This document shows positions 24,743-31,699 of a DNA stretch of 64,000 nucleotides, piece by piece (position 1 is the first letter of the stretch; each line of letters opens with the position of its first letter). The position numbers and the translations under genes were made by a program. The DNA comes from Natrinema hispanicum. Its GTDB lineage: Archaea > Halobacteriota > Halobacteria > Halobacteriales > Natrialbaceae. The notes beneath the pieces are model-generated. The model was not told the origin of the DNA. It searched no databases and worked only from the letters and a program-made list of their open reading frames with translations. The stretch spans positions 1 through 64,000 of the forward strand of contig NZ_SHMP01000011.1 in the NCBI RefSeq assembly GCF_004217335.1, written 5' to 3'.

Positions 24743-25097
24743 CACCAGTAGCTACGCTACCAGCCAGCATAAACACGTATTCTGAGTAACACGAACTCCC
24801 GACATCTCCGACAATCATGTTTATTTGATTATAAGTCAGAACAGCACTAGTGAAGGAACACCACCGGTAAGTTCGCAGATGTAGTTACCGAATTGCCAGA
24901 TTCAGTTTCAGGCAGATTTCTGAATAAAGAAGCCATGTTACTAACTACTAGGTGGCGGCAATGCCGTGGAACGGATTCACGCTGTGGCGAAAGCCCGGCA
25001 GCGCAGCGGCCACCGGCCGTGAGCAGCCCGGACCGTGGAGGTGGTGGGAGGTGGCGGTGACTGCGTTCACACTAGCAAAAAAGGGGCTCAGGCCCGG
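24743..25097. other. Intergenic stretch with repeat copy 3 and a possible 56-codon frame
   Basis: About 355 bases. It contains the third TGAATAAAGAAAC-type repeat. A plus-strand frame from the ATG at 24961 to 25131 (starting MPWNGFTLWRKPG) overlaps the 3' end of the OB-fold gene and is rich in W, G and P; it is not called as a gene. Confidence 0.3.
24919..24957 (+). repeat. TGAATAAAGAAAC-like repeat, copy 3
   Basis: Reads CTGAATAAAGAAGCCATGTT then ACTAACTACTAGGTGG, the same strand as copy 1. Confidence 0.45.
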
Positions 25098-25994
25098 CTA
25101 TTCCCACCACCAGCCGCGCTCGGGGAAGTGAATCGTTGTCCAGCCGGTCACGGCCAGTGAAACACGGCCTTCGTGCCAGTTCCGGGCAGCCTTGTGAATG
25201 CGCACTTGCTCACCTTCCTCGATCCACGGCGCGTCTGATGACTTCCAGATCGTCACGCGTGTCTGTCCACTGTCGTCTGCGATGAGCCCGACCTGTGCGA
25301 TGCTCGGATGCGAGGGATCCCACAGGGTTTCGACACGCCCTTCGATGCTCACCTCTTTTCGAGCAACCTCCTCGAGTTTCCCAATGGGGATGACGTGTCC
25401 GGGCGCCGTCTGCAGCTCCTCGAACACGTTGACGACCGCACTCGTCAGGTCTTGACCACCGACGACGGCTTCACTCAACCGCCGGCTGATCGCTGCTCGA
25501 GACCAACCATCCAACTGCTTTGCGAGTCGCATCGACTGCTTGTTCACGGCCGCCAACTGCTCTCGAGAGAGCTCTGTCCGAGGATCCGCTTGCTCCGGGT
25601 CCGCCATTGGGTCCACGCTCGCCGCCCGTTTCTGGAACTCGAGACGTCGCGCTTTGCTCTGGTCTGCAGTGATCGTTCGCGTCCGTCTCTCACGACCCTC
25701 CTGTGTTCCCAGTTCGGCCTGGGCACTGATTCGCTCGAGTTCATCCTCTCGTGCTCGAATCCGCTCTTCCTGCTCGAGGGTCGCGCCGTGGATCCGATCG
25801 TCGCTCGTATCGACGATCCCGTCTGGGTGGTTCGCATCCACCTTTGCTTGGACCCCTTGCTCGACTGTTGCCTCGAATTCCGGCGTCTCGTCGACGACCG
25901 GGAAGCCGTCTTCATCGACCGCCTGCTCGTCCGCCTGTTTGAGTGCCTGTTCATCAACCGTAACGACCTTGCCACTCGAGTTGTTACTAGACAT
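25098..25994 (-). CDS. OB-fold single-strand-binding-like protein
   Basis: 298 residues from the ATG at 25994 (MSSNNSSGKVVTVDEQ). The C-terminal 90 residues (VSIEGRVETLWDPSHPSIAQ, VGLIADDSGQTRVTIWKSSD, then ARNWHEGRVSLAVTGWTTIH) are an RPA/SSB-type OB fold. The first 200 residues are charged and helical (EQEERIRAREDELERISAQ). Haloarchaeal plasmids commonly carry such proteins, presumed to coat single-stranded DNA; the role here is inferred from the fold. Leader site 10 and a GC-rich inverted-repeat region lie directly upstream. Confidence 0.75.
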   Translation of the reverse strand: MSSNNSSGKVVTVDEQALKQADEQAVDEDGFPVVDETPEFEATVEQGVQAKVDANHPDGIVDTSDDRIHGATLEQEERIRAREDELERISAQAELGTQEGRERRTRTITADQSKARRLEFQKRAASVDPMADPEQADPRTELSREQLAAVNKQSMRLAKQLDGWSRAAISRRLSEAVVGGQDLTSAVVNVFEELQTAPGHVIPIGKLEEVARKEVSIEGRVETLWDPSHPSIAQVGLIADDSGQTRVTIWKSSDAPWIEEGEQVRIHKAARNWHEGRVSLAVTGWTTIHFPERGWWWE

Positions 25995-26028
25995 TGTAGT
26001 ATCTCTGAAGGCGTTCACGCGCCTGCCA

Positions 26029-26053
26029 CCGCGACCCCTACATCGCGGTTTTC
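26029..26053 (-). promoter_or_regulatory. Shared leader hairpin (site 10)
   Basis: Minus strand: GGAAAA, stem CCGCGA/TCGCGG (26043-26048 with 26029-26034), loop TGTAGGGG. The T-rich box is replaced by AAAA here. The ATG is about 35 bases further. Confidence 0.5.
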
Positions 26054-26844
26054 CGACGACACCGACCGACTAGATCTATCTGCGCGCTCGCGCTCGCGCC
26101 TTCGCGAGCGCCCATCTGGGCGCGAGCGAGAGCGCGCCTGAATGCGGTGTCCCAACCAGCACCGCGCGGCGTCCCGCCCGAAGCGAGCGGCCAGCTTTAA
26201 GCCGTTTCTCGTGTCCGGCCCGGACCGCGGGTCCGTGTCCAGCGCGACTGTCGTCGAGAACGCGCGCCGCGGTGTGGCGCGCGACAGCGCAGGCGGCACC
26301 AAGCGCTGGAACGCGAAAGCCCGCGAGGGGCGCAACCGAAAACGCGCTTAATGCTGGCGCCGAGACCAGATTCATTTTAGCCCGGAACGGTGAGCGACGC
26401 CAGGAGCGAACCGCAGCCCGGAATGGTCGGTCGCGAGCGACGCGAAGGGCGGCACGCGGCGAGCGGGGCGGGCCGATACCCAAGCGCGAGCAACCGACGC
26501 GACAGCAGCCCGATCAGTCCACGCGGGTGGGGCTGAAAGGGGCTGGCGCGCTCGAGGAACCCCGCCGACACAAGCACCGCAACCTGTGAGGAGCGCAGCG
26601 AGGCGCGGGACTCGAGCGCGCCAGGGGCTTTCAAAGAATACTCCTGCTGTATCGTATTTTGCTCTCTGAGAACCAGAGTCGCAGTCATCCTGACACAAAC
26701 TCCATCGAGCGCCGCTCCGCCAAAGTCTGCAGCAGTGGTTCGAAACGGTACACGGTCGCTGAGGATAGCCTTACAGATCGCGTCAACGAACGGTACTCGG
26801 GGTTGCCAGTTCTGCTCCTACACGTCACACGGCCGCTTGAACAG
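26054..26844. other. GC-rich non-coding region with several perfect inverted repeats
   Basis: Every frame is open in stretches, but composition is not that of halophile proteins, so no gene is called. It contains large stem-loops: GCGCGCTCGCGCTCGCGCC with its near-complement (26082-26138), CGGACC/GGTCCG (26221-26235) and CGCGCGCC/GGCGCGCG (26261-26283). The left end abuts the leader of the OB-fold gene. The region could be a transfer origin, a single-strand initiation site or a silent spacer; see findings. Confidence 0.4.
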
Positions 26845-27186
26845 TCAGTCTTCGTGAGGTGGCTCGAGATAGGTTTCGAGTGCATCGACGACGGTTTGGA
26901 CGAACGATTCCTCGAGGCGACCTTGCCGTCGAACGATAGCGGCGTGTTTCGGTGACGCAACCACCCACGGCGAGGCGTAACTCTGGCGGGGCATCCCGCC
27001 CTCGATCCAGTCGGCGTCATTGAGTGGAATACCCTCATCGTGCGGTGTCGTGGTTAGCGTGACCGTCATGTACTCCTCGTCACCGAACGGATGGCTGTCG
27101 TTGTTCAGAATTAGCCACGGCCGCGGGTTCTCTCCCGATTTGAACGGGTCCGGACCCTAGACGACGTCGCCGCGCTGGTAGCTCAT
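26845..27186 (-). pseudogene. PemK/MazF-type toxin gene with an in-frame amber
   Basis: The frame starts with ATG at 27186, overlapping the stop of the wHTH gene as ATGA, and reads MSYQRGDVV, then TAG at 27157-27159, then GPDPFKSGENPRPWLILNND and on to the stop at 26845. The intact relative at 57499-57849 has tyrosine at the same position (GDVVYGDDPFK), so the amber replaces a conserved tyrosine codon. The remaining 100 codons are preserved, including TLTTT and IEGGMP. Translation could restart at the ATG at 27069, giving a 74-residue C-terminal piece lacking the N-terminal strand. A recent inactivation is likely. Confidence 0.7.
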
Positions 27187-27542
27187 TCAGTATCCTCGTC
27201 GTCGACGGCGTGCTCCAGCCACTCGTCCATATCCTCCTCTCCGAAGCGGTCGTTCGCGGTCCGCGTGCTCTCGACCATATTCGCGTAGGCAGCGACGTCG
27301 TCGGCCTCTCCAAGCGCCCAGTAGTTGCCTTTGTGGCGCACGAGTCCGCGATCCTCGAGACGCGAGAGGACGACGCTGATACTCCCTGCTTTCACGCCAG
27401 TCGCGTCGCGAATTTCGCTCTGGGTGAACGCCTGATCAGGGTTGGCAGCGAGGAACTGCATTACGCGATCGGCGTTCGTCTCTCCGTTGTGCTGGAGTCG
27501 GTCCTCGGGCGAGGATTCGAACGTCTCGATGTCGATGGGCAT
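27183..27542 (-). CDS. Winged-helix partner (antitoxin-like) of a decayed PemK/MazF gene
   Basis: 119 residues (MPIDIETFESSPEDRLQHNG). The HTH at residues 25-75 (QAFTQSEIRDATGVKAGSIS, then VVLSRLEDRGLVRHKGNYWA) is of the MarR/MrpJ-like winged type. The C-terminal acidic tail (WLEHAVDDEDTE) could contact the toxin. It is homologous along its whole length to the gene at 57846-58217, which sits before an intact toxin-like gene. The stop overlaps the toxin start by 4 bases, so the two are translationally coupled. Confidence 0.7.
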   Translation of the reverse strand: MPIDIETFESSPEDRLQHNGETNADRVMQFLAANPDQAFTQSEIRDATGVKAGSISVVLSRLEDRGLVRHKGNYWALGEADDVAAYANMVESTRTANDRFGEEDMDEWLEHAVDDEDTE

Positions 27543-27627
27543 ATGTATTTCTTTGTCTGCGAATGTATTAGCTATATCGACGTATTTTCTAGATGAGGCA
27601 GTCGGAAGACGACTATCACGGAGTCAA

Positions 27628-27957
27628 CTACTGATCGATCAGATGCTCCTCAAGATCACGTGTCCAGTAGGTAGCTGGCCCACCGGGACTACATCGCGCA
27701 CACAACTGTAGCGAGCCCTCGAGATTGCCGAGTTCGACGCGGAATCGCGTGAGGGCTGCAAGCGCATCGACGACGAGCCCACAGCCGTCGCAGGCGTGGT
27801 GATCGCGCTTATCCGGATCTGGCCGTATCTGGATGGCACAGTCGACGCAGATCAGGCGACTGACTCGCTCGTCTTTCCCCCAAGTGTATGCAGTGCCAGT
27901 TTCCGTTCCGGGTGGCGCCTCACAGAACGAACACCCGGCGAGTGTCTGCTGTGTCAC
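27628..27957 (-). CDS. Double zinc-finger protein
   Basis: 109 residues with CSFC, CVDC, CDGC and CARC pairs (about residues 9, 37, 56 and 86), enough for two zinc sites. Such proteins are recurrent on haloarchaeal plasmids. Its start overlaps the end of the 28247 gene as ATGA, so they form one transcript with leader site 11. The function is unknown. Confidence 0.65.
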   Translation of the reverse strand: MTQQTLAGCSFCEAPPGTETGTAYTWGKDERVSRLICVDCAIQIRPDPDKRDHHACDGCGLVVDALAALTRFRVELGNLEGSLQLCARCSPGGPATYWTRDLEEHLIDQ

Positions 27958-28247
27958 GACTCCTCCCCCGTGACGTCATCTCGAGCAGCCGTCCAGCCTT
28001 GATGGAAGACGGCAAGCTGGGTGCTCGAGTCAAAGGTGGTCCTGCTTGGCTCATGGACGAACACCCGCTTGCCAGGGACCGGCGTCACCACACCGTTATC
28101 GATGAGTTCAGTAACGAGCTGTCGGGCAGTTGTCTCGCCGAGATCTGCGGTCACGACGCGAGTTGCATCCTGATCATGAGCAACGAGTCTGGCCTCGAAC
28201 CGGCTGTAATCGTCTGCAGTGTCGTCAATCGGGTTTGGATCAGTCAT
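27954..28247 (-). CDS. 97-residue hypothetical protein
   Basis: From the ATG at 28247 (MTDPNPIDDTADDYSRFEAR). The central part (RVVTADLGETTARQLVTELI, then DNGVVTPVPGKRVFVH) suggests a small mixed fold with a helix and beta hairpin. The longer frame to 28367 would cross leader site 11 and is not halophile-like, so the shorter start is chosen. The 4-base overlap with the zinc-finger gene downstream shows they are co-translated. Confidence 0.6.
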   Translation of the reverse strand: MTDPNPIDDTADDYSRFEARLVAHDQDATRVVTADLGETTARQLVTELIDNGVVTPVPGKRVFVHEPSRTTFDSSTQLAVFHQGWTAARDDVTGEES

Positions 28248-28257
28248 TGGAAACCAC

Positions 28258-28306
28258 ATGAGGCACACTGTTGAGCGCGCCTCATGCCTCACGGCGCCGA
28301 TAAACT
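28258..28306 (-). promoter_or_regulatory. Shared leader hairpin (site 11), three arms
   Basis: Minus strand: TTTATCG, stem GCGCC/GGCGC (28293-28297 with 28277-28281), loop GTGAGGCATGA. Within the first hairpin ATGAGGC can instead pair with GCCTCAT near 28258-28264, an alternative 7-bp stem just before the ATG at 28247. Confidence 0.6.
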
Positions 28307-28403
28307 CGCTGCTGGAAGTACAATCAAGTCGAAGACATTGCGTGATGTGTATGGAGTCAGTGATCAATATTCAACAGCGGGCTCGAGTACCGACGGCTGG
28401 AGA

Positions 28404-28868
28404 TTACCTCTTACTGGTCCGTCGACCTGTTCGCAGTTGCCACGTTGGCTTCACCTGGAACGTATCTGGTTCCTCAACAGGATGGGGATGACTCTGATTC
28501 GTCGCCAATGACGCGGGCCGTGCGAGGCGGTTGATCAGTTCATCACGCACGTCCTGCCGAGACATCGTCTGTTCGTGCCAGCCGAGCCGTTCGTCGTAAT
28601 GACGCTTCCTAAAGAGCTGGCCGGTCGTCTCGGCGGCGATGTACTGAGTTCGTTTGACTCCCCAGACGTTCGACGATCGATACTCGGCACCGACATCTGC
28701 ATGTGTGAGTTCAACGAGAACACACTCGACGAACGAAATGAGTGACTCTCGACTCCGATCGTTCGGAACCCGTAACTCGAGGCCGGACCAGGGTGGATCG
28801 ATTGGCTGTCGGTGGGTTGGTGCTCGATCAATACCACGGTCTCGTGGGTGCTGTCGCTCAGAAGTCAT
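28404..28868 (-). CDS. Haloarchaeal plasmid protein, paralogue of the 31385 fragment
   Basis: 154 residues. The core SGLELRVPNDRSRESLISFV, ECVLVELTHADVGAEYRS and GVKRTQYIAA align with the truncated gene at 31385-31624 (SPTAIVSLVECALVKLTHED, GVKRTQYIVTDD). It is a sheet-helix-sheet arrangement with no catalytic motif that I recognise. The C-terminal 60 residues contain ERLGWHEQTMSRQDVRDELI. Its start at 28868 is preceded by leader site 12. Confidence 0.6.
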   Translation of the reverse strand: MTSERQHPRDRGIDRAPTHRQPIDPPWSGLELRVPNDRSRESLISFVECVLVELTHADVGAEYRSSNVWGVKRTQYIAAETTGQLFRKRHYDERLGWHEQTMSRQDVRDELINRLARPASLATNQSHPHPVEEPDTFQVKPTWQLRTGRRTSKR

Positions 28869-28877
28869 TCGCTATCT

Positions 28878-28920
28878 CGGGGCAGTTCGATCGCCCCGCA
28901 CCCATCTCGGGGTGATAAAC
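28878..28920 (-). promoter_or_regulatory. Shared leader hairpin (site 12), three arms
   Basis: Minus strand: GTTTATCA, stem CCCCG/CGGGG (28908-28912 with 28894-28898), loop AGATGGGTG. A third arm CCCCG (28878-28882) can pair with the second arm instead. Upstream of the 28868 gene. Confidence 0.65.
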
Positions 28921-28963
28921 CGACTCTGGAGGAGCCCTCTCTGGGAGTGTCCGGCGACTCTAG

Positions 28964-29152
28964 TTAGGGATCTGCGTGGGCTTCTGTCCTGTCTCCGTCG
29001 TCCGGCTGTGTGAGAAGGCTCACTTCTTCCAGAAGGTCTCTCGCGGTCTCGATTCGCTCTTGATCCGCGTCGTCCAACCGGTCGGCGTCGAGCCGGTTGA
29101 GATTACTGAGTATACGATGCATCCGGTACCCTTGTTTGAACTCTTGCTCCAT
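28964..29152 (-). CDS. 62-residue helical protein, duplicate of 21779
   Basis: From the ATG at 29152 (MEQEFKQGYRMHRILSNLNR), directly after leader site 13; an ATG at 29194 would put the hairpin inside the gene. It shares the DADQERIETARDLLEEVSLL core with the copy at 21779. The adjacent remnant at 29320 is likewise a copy of the 22718 gene, so a two-gene segment has been duplicated. Confidence 0.65.
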   Translation of the reverse strand: MEQEFKQGYRMHRILSNLNRLDADRLDDADQERIETARDLLEEVSLLTQPDDGDRTEAHADP

Positions 29153-29158
29153 CGGAAG

Positions 29159-29190
29159 CGCCTCACCGCTCGCCGGCGCGGAAAGACTCC
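29159..29190 (-). promoter_or_regulatory. Shared leader hairpin (site 13)
   Basis: Minus strand: CTTTCC, stem GCGCC/GGCGC (29175-29179 with 29159-29163), loop GGCGAGCGGTGA. It ends 6 bases before the ATG at 29152, one of the shortest spacings in the set. Confidence 0.6.
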
Positions 29191-29319
29191 CCATCGAGAC
29201 TGGCGTCGGGCTTGCAGGAGATCACGGTCTTAACCAACGAACCTCGACGGTACTCGCAGGCTGTTGGTTAATCGACGCCCAGCACTGGCGCTACTCGAGA
29301 CTGGGGGCGTGGCGTGCTG

Positions 29320-29670
29320 AGCTACACACTTGGTCCTCCCAGATCGGTTGTTCCGTCCATGTCTCATCAGGAACCGACTCGTGAGTGTTGAATCAGTGGT
29401 CGGTCGTGTGCCCACAGCTCTGATAATCGAGTTGCTGTGTCGTTGGTACCGAGGACCGCTGGCTATCCGACTCAGCCTCGCCAGCGGTTTCGGTCAGCGC
29501 CATCGCTGGAACCAGCCATACCGTGTCGTCGGCGTCGTCGAAGATCGCTCTCGGACGTTGGGAGGAGAACCAAGAGGATCGTCGCCTGATCAAACACGCA
29601 TTGGTACTCTACTCGGATGTCGAAGCTGCTCGCGAACAGATGATCGACGTGGCTGACCGCGCCATACGCT
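29320..29670 (-). pseudogene. Decayed copy of the 22718 gene
   Basis: In several frames on the minus strand, recognisable pieces remain: YGAVSHVDHLFASS (compare FYGAVAKGAAAATLLASS), DDADDTVWLVPAMALTETAG (compare DDTWLVPAIAL) and CGHTTDH, ESVPDETWTEQPIWE (compare TDHRFSDHESVPDETWTG). Frameshifts and a stop after TTDH separate them, the N-terminal zinc ribbon is gone and no full frame survives. It is adjacent to the duplicate of the 21779 gene. Confidence 0.6.
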
Positions 29671-29680
29671 AATCCGTCCG

Positions 29681-30133
29681 CTACGGCGGGTTTGATGCGC
29701 TATTCAGATGGCCCATGTCGGCGTCCTCGTACGCTGCTCGCCACATCGCATGGACTGCACGAGTCACGAGTGATACCTCAGTCACGTCGATACAAGACGG
29801 TTCGGCTGCCGTCGTGGCTGTATCGGACGGGGGATGAAAGTGGATCTCGGGTGAGTGTGTATTCGGGTGCCGATCGAATCGCCAGTTGACGTCGTCGCTA
29901 TCGACGTAATGGAACGAATACATCCCCAGTTCGCTCCACTGGATATCGAGCCGAGCGCTGTCGGCGTCGCCGAGCCCATCGCTGAGACTGATCTGTAGTT
30001 CCGTGGGGGCGACGACGTCATCATACGACGTTGCGTCGACTAACGGTTCAAGCTCGAGCCAGAGGTCACGAATCCGCTGAAGCGCCGGGAGATAGATCGG
30101 CCCGAACTCACCGGCTCGGTCGTCCTCACTCAT
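29681..30133 (-). CDS. TumE-like toxin candidate
   Basis: 150 residues from the ATG at 30133 (MSEDDRAGEFGPIYLPALQR), which overlaps the stop of the 30642 gene as ATGA. The central strand pair LDIQWSELGMYSFHYVDSDD followed by WRFDRHPNTHSPEIHFHPP has the layout of TumE-type toxins (Y.FHY, then RxD, then a histidine-rich segment). The C-terminus is helical. The overlap with a winged-helix gene is the arrangement of a toxin-antitoxin pair. Family membership was judged by motif layout only. Confidence 0.55.
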   Translation of the reverse strand: MSEDDRAGEFGPIYLPALQRIRDLWLELEPLVDATSYDDVVAPTELQISLSDGLGDADSARLDIQWSELGMYSFHYVDSDDVNWRFDRHPNTHSPEIHFHPPSDTATTAAEPSCIDVTEVSLVTRAVHAMWRAAYEDADMGHLNSASNPP

Positions 30134-30642
30134 ACCGCGAGCTGATGGCTGGCCTCGTCGTAGGCGAGTGCTGCTTGGGCGACGGCGAGATTCTGCCGTG
30201 TCGTTCGCCATGCCGTGAGGTCGTCCCAGCCTTCCGTCTCGCCGGCGTCAAGCTGCTGGGCGAGTTCCTCTGGTGACACCACGTCGTAGCGGTCCTCGTA
30301 GCGCCGGATCTCGGCTTTCATGTCCTTGATGCTGTCGAGCAACTCTGGCCGATTGACTTCCTCACGCAGCTCACGGATCCGGGACATCAAAATCCGGTCG
30401 CTGTTTCGCTTGTACAGCGTTGTTTGGCCATCCTGTTTCGTCTCGGCGAACCCAGTGTTCACGAGCGTCTTGCAGTGTCGACGTGCCGTCGGCTCGCTCA
30501 CGAGCGCTCGGTCGGCGATCTCGGCGGCCGACTGGCCGTCGTGGGTCTGTTCGACGATCTCGTACACTCGCTCGAACGGCGTGGTATCGTCTTTCCAGTC
30601 CGTCTTGACCTGTTCGTTGACGTCATCCCACGTCTCGGTCAT
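30130..30642 (-). CDS. Winged-helix protein (DUF7342-like), antitoxin candidate
   Basis: 170 residues from the ATG at 30642 (MTETWDDVNEQVKTDWKDDT). The DDTTPFERVYEIVEQTHDG, then QSAAEIADRALVSEPTARRH and CKTLVNTGFAETKQDGQTTL segments form an ArsR-like HTH with a wing and are typical of the DUF7342 family of haloarchaeal regulators. Two helices follow (LREEVNRPELLDSIKDMKAE). It overlaps a TumE-like gene by 4 bases. Autoregulation is likely but no operator was pinpointed. Confidence 0.65.
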   Translation of the reverse strand: MTETWDDVNEQVKTDWKDDTTPFERVYEIVEQTHDGQSAAEIADRALVSEPTARRHCKTLVNTGFAETKQDGQTTLYKRNSDRILMSRIRELREEVNRPELLDSIKDMKAEIRRYEDRYDVVSPEELAQQLDAGETEGWDDLTAWRTTRQNLAVAQAALAYDEASHQLAV

Positions 30643-30800
30643 ACTGGGCGCTACGCGGTCGAAGAACAAATAGTTTCCTGAGAAAATTATCTAATGTCGA
30701 TGCTTGTAGGCGAGCGTTGTCAGGCTACCTGTTCCTCTAACGTCTCGTGGTGCGTCCCGACCGTGGTTGGCGTACCATTCCCGGACTCGGCAACGTCACT

Positions 30801-31380
30801 CTACGTCAGCCATCGCCCCTCCTCGCGACCGGCCTTGTGAACCACCTCGGGGTCACGCCCCGAGGCACTCGACCTGCTTTTTCTGTAGAGGCAAGCCGCT
30901 GCGAACCCAGCCGGATGGACGCCCGTCGTCACGCCGCGCGCTTCAGCCTGCTCCGCGAGGGTTCGGGCCCGCTGACGGATCTCGTCCAGACACTCGAGGT
31001 CCGAGGCGGGGCGCGGCACGAACATACTAGGGGAGACGGGCTCGGCAGGGAGCCCCAGCTCTTCGTTCAGCGTTTTGTACGCGTTCATGACTCGAGACTC
31101 CGCGACGCGGGCCATCTCGCTGACCTCGCCAAGCAATCGCGAGAGGCCGTTGCACCGACAGGTCTCATAGACGCTGGCCACAGCGATGGCCTCGATGGAT
31201 CTGCCTCGAAGCAGGTCCTCGTTCTGGTCACTCCAGAAGAGCTGACACGCCTGGTCGCGCACTGAGTCGGAGTACTCGAGAGCACTCGCCAGTCGGCGCA
31301 CCTCTCCCAGCCGGGGTGCGAGATTCCGTTCCGCTTTCGACCGCCAACGGCCACGGGTCTGCAGGATAGTGCCGTAGACG
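30801..31380 (-). pseudogene. TFB (TFIIB) core fragment without zinc ribbon
   Basis: The frame has clear TFB cyclin-box landmarks: AERNLAPRLGEVRRLASALE, LLRGRSIEAIAVASVYETCR, SRLLGEVSEMARVAESRV and the second repeat GVHPAGFAAACLYRKS. The N-terminal zinc ribbon and B-reader are missing, and the C-terminal end of the second cyclin repeat diverges into unrelated sequence. The upstream side joins abruptly to a different gene fragment. It is likely a recombination remnant. A functional TFB is therefore not encoded here. Confidence 0.7.
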
Positions 31381-31384
31381 CGTG

Positions 31385-31624
31385 TTCGACGTCGTCGGTG
31401 ACGATGTACTGTGTCCGCTTCACTCCTGTGCTCGTCGAGACGAACTCGGCTCCGACGTCTTCGTGGGTCAGCTTGACGAGCGCGCACTCGACGAGTGAGA
31501 CGATGGCAGTCGGACTTCTGTTGTGGGGGATCGTCAGCTCGAGATCTGCCCACGGCTCGTCGCTTAGTTGCTCAGTTTGCTCATCAGAGAGTCGTGATCG
31601 CTGTTGCTCGTGTTCTGAAGACAT
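31385..31624 (-). pseudogene. Truncated paralogue of the 28404 gene
   Basis: From the ATG at 31624 (MSSEHEQQRSRLSDEQTEQL) the protein aligns to the 28404 gene through LELTIPHNRSPTAIVSLVEC and GVKRTQYIVTDDVEHA, then the homology stops at about 31385, where the TFB fragment begins in another frame. The C-terminal half of the family is absent. Leader site 14 is intact upstream, so a truncated or chimeric product may still be made, running out of frame into the TFB fragment. Confidence 0.6.
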
Positions 31625-31635
31625 GGTTGTTGAGT

Positions 31636-31681
31636 GGGCGCTTACGACAGCCCCCTCGCTCCTCTTGGGGGCGACAAACTC
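31636..31681 (-). promoter_or_regulatory. Shared leader hairpin (site 14)
   Basis: Minus strand: GTTTGTC, stem GCCCCC/GGGGGC (31667-31672 with 31650-31655), loop AAGAGGAGCGA, with a weaker third arm CGCCC at 31636-31640. It lies upstream of the truncated 31385 gene. Confidence 0.5.
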
Positions 31682-31699
31682 CACCGCGAATCGCATCAC

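Noticed and set aside
24961..25131. 56-codon plus-strand frame starting MPWNGFTLWRKPG
   Set aside because: Overlaps the 3' end of the OB-fold gene, tryptophan/glycine-rich, no promoter or conservation evidence.
26142..26589. Several open frames of 70-130 codons on both strands
   Set aside because: High GC leaves most frames open; residues are arginine- and alanine-rich and unlike acidic halophile proteins. The block is better read as a non-coding inverted-repeat region.
26845..27186. Read-through of the TAG by pyrrolysine insertion
   Set aside because: Haloarchaea are not known to carry the pyrrolysine machinery, and the intact relative has tyrosine at this position, so a point mutation is the simpler explanation.
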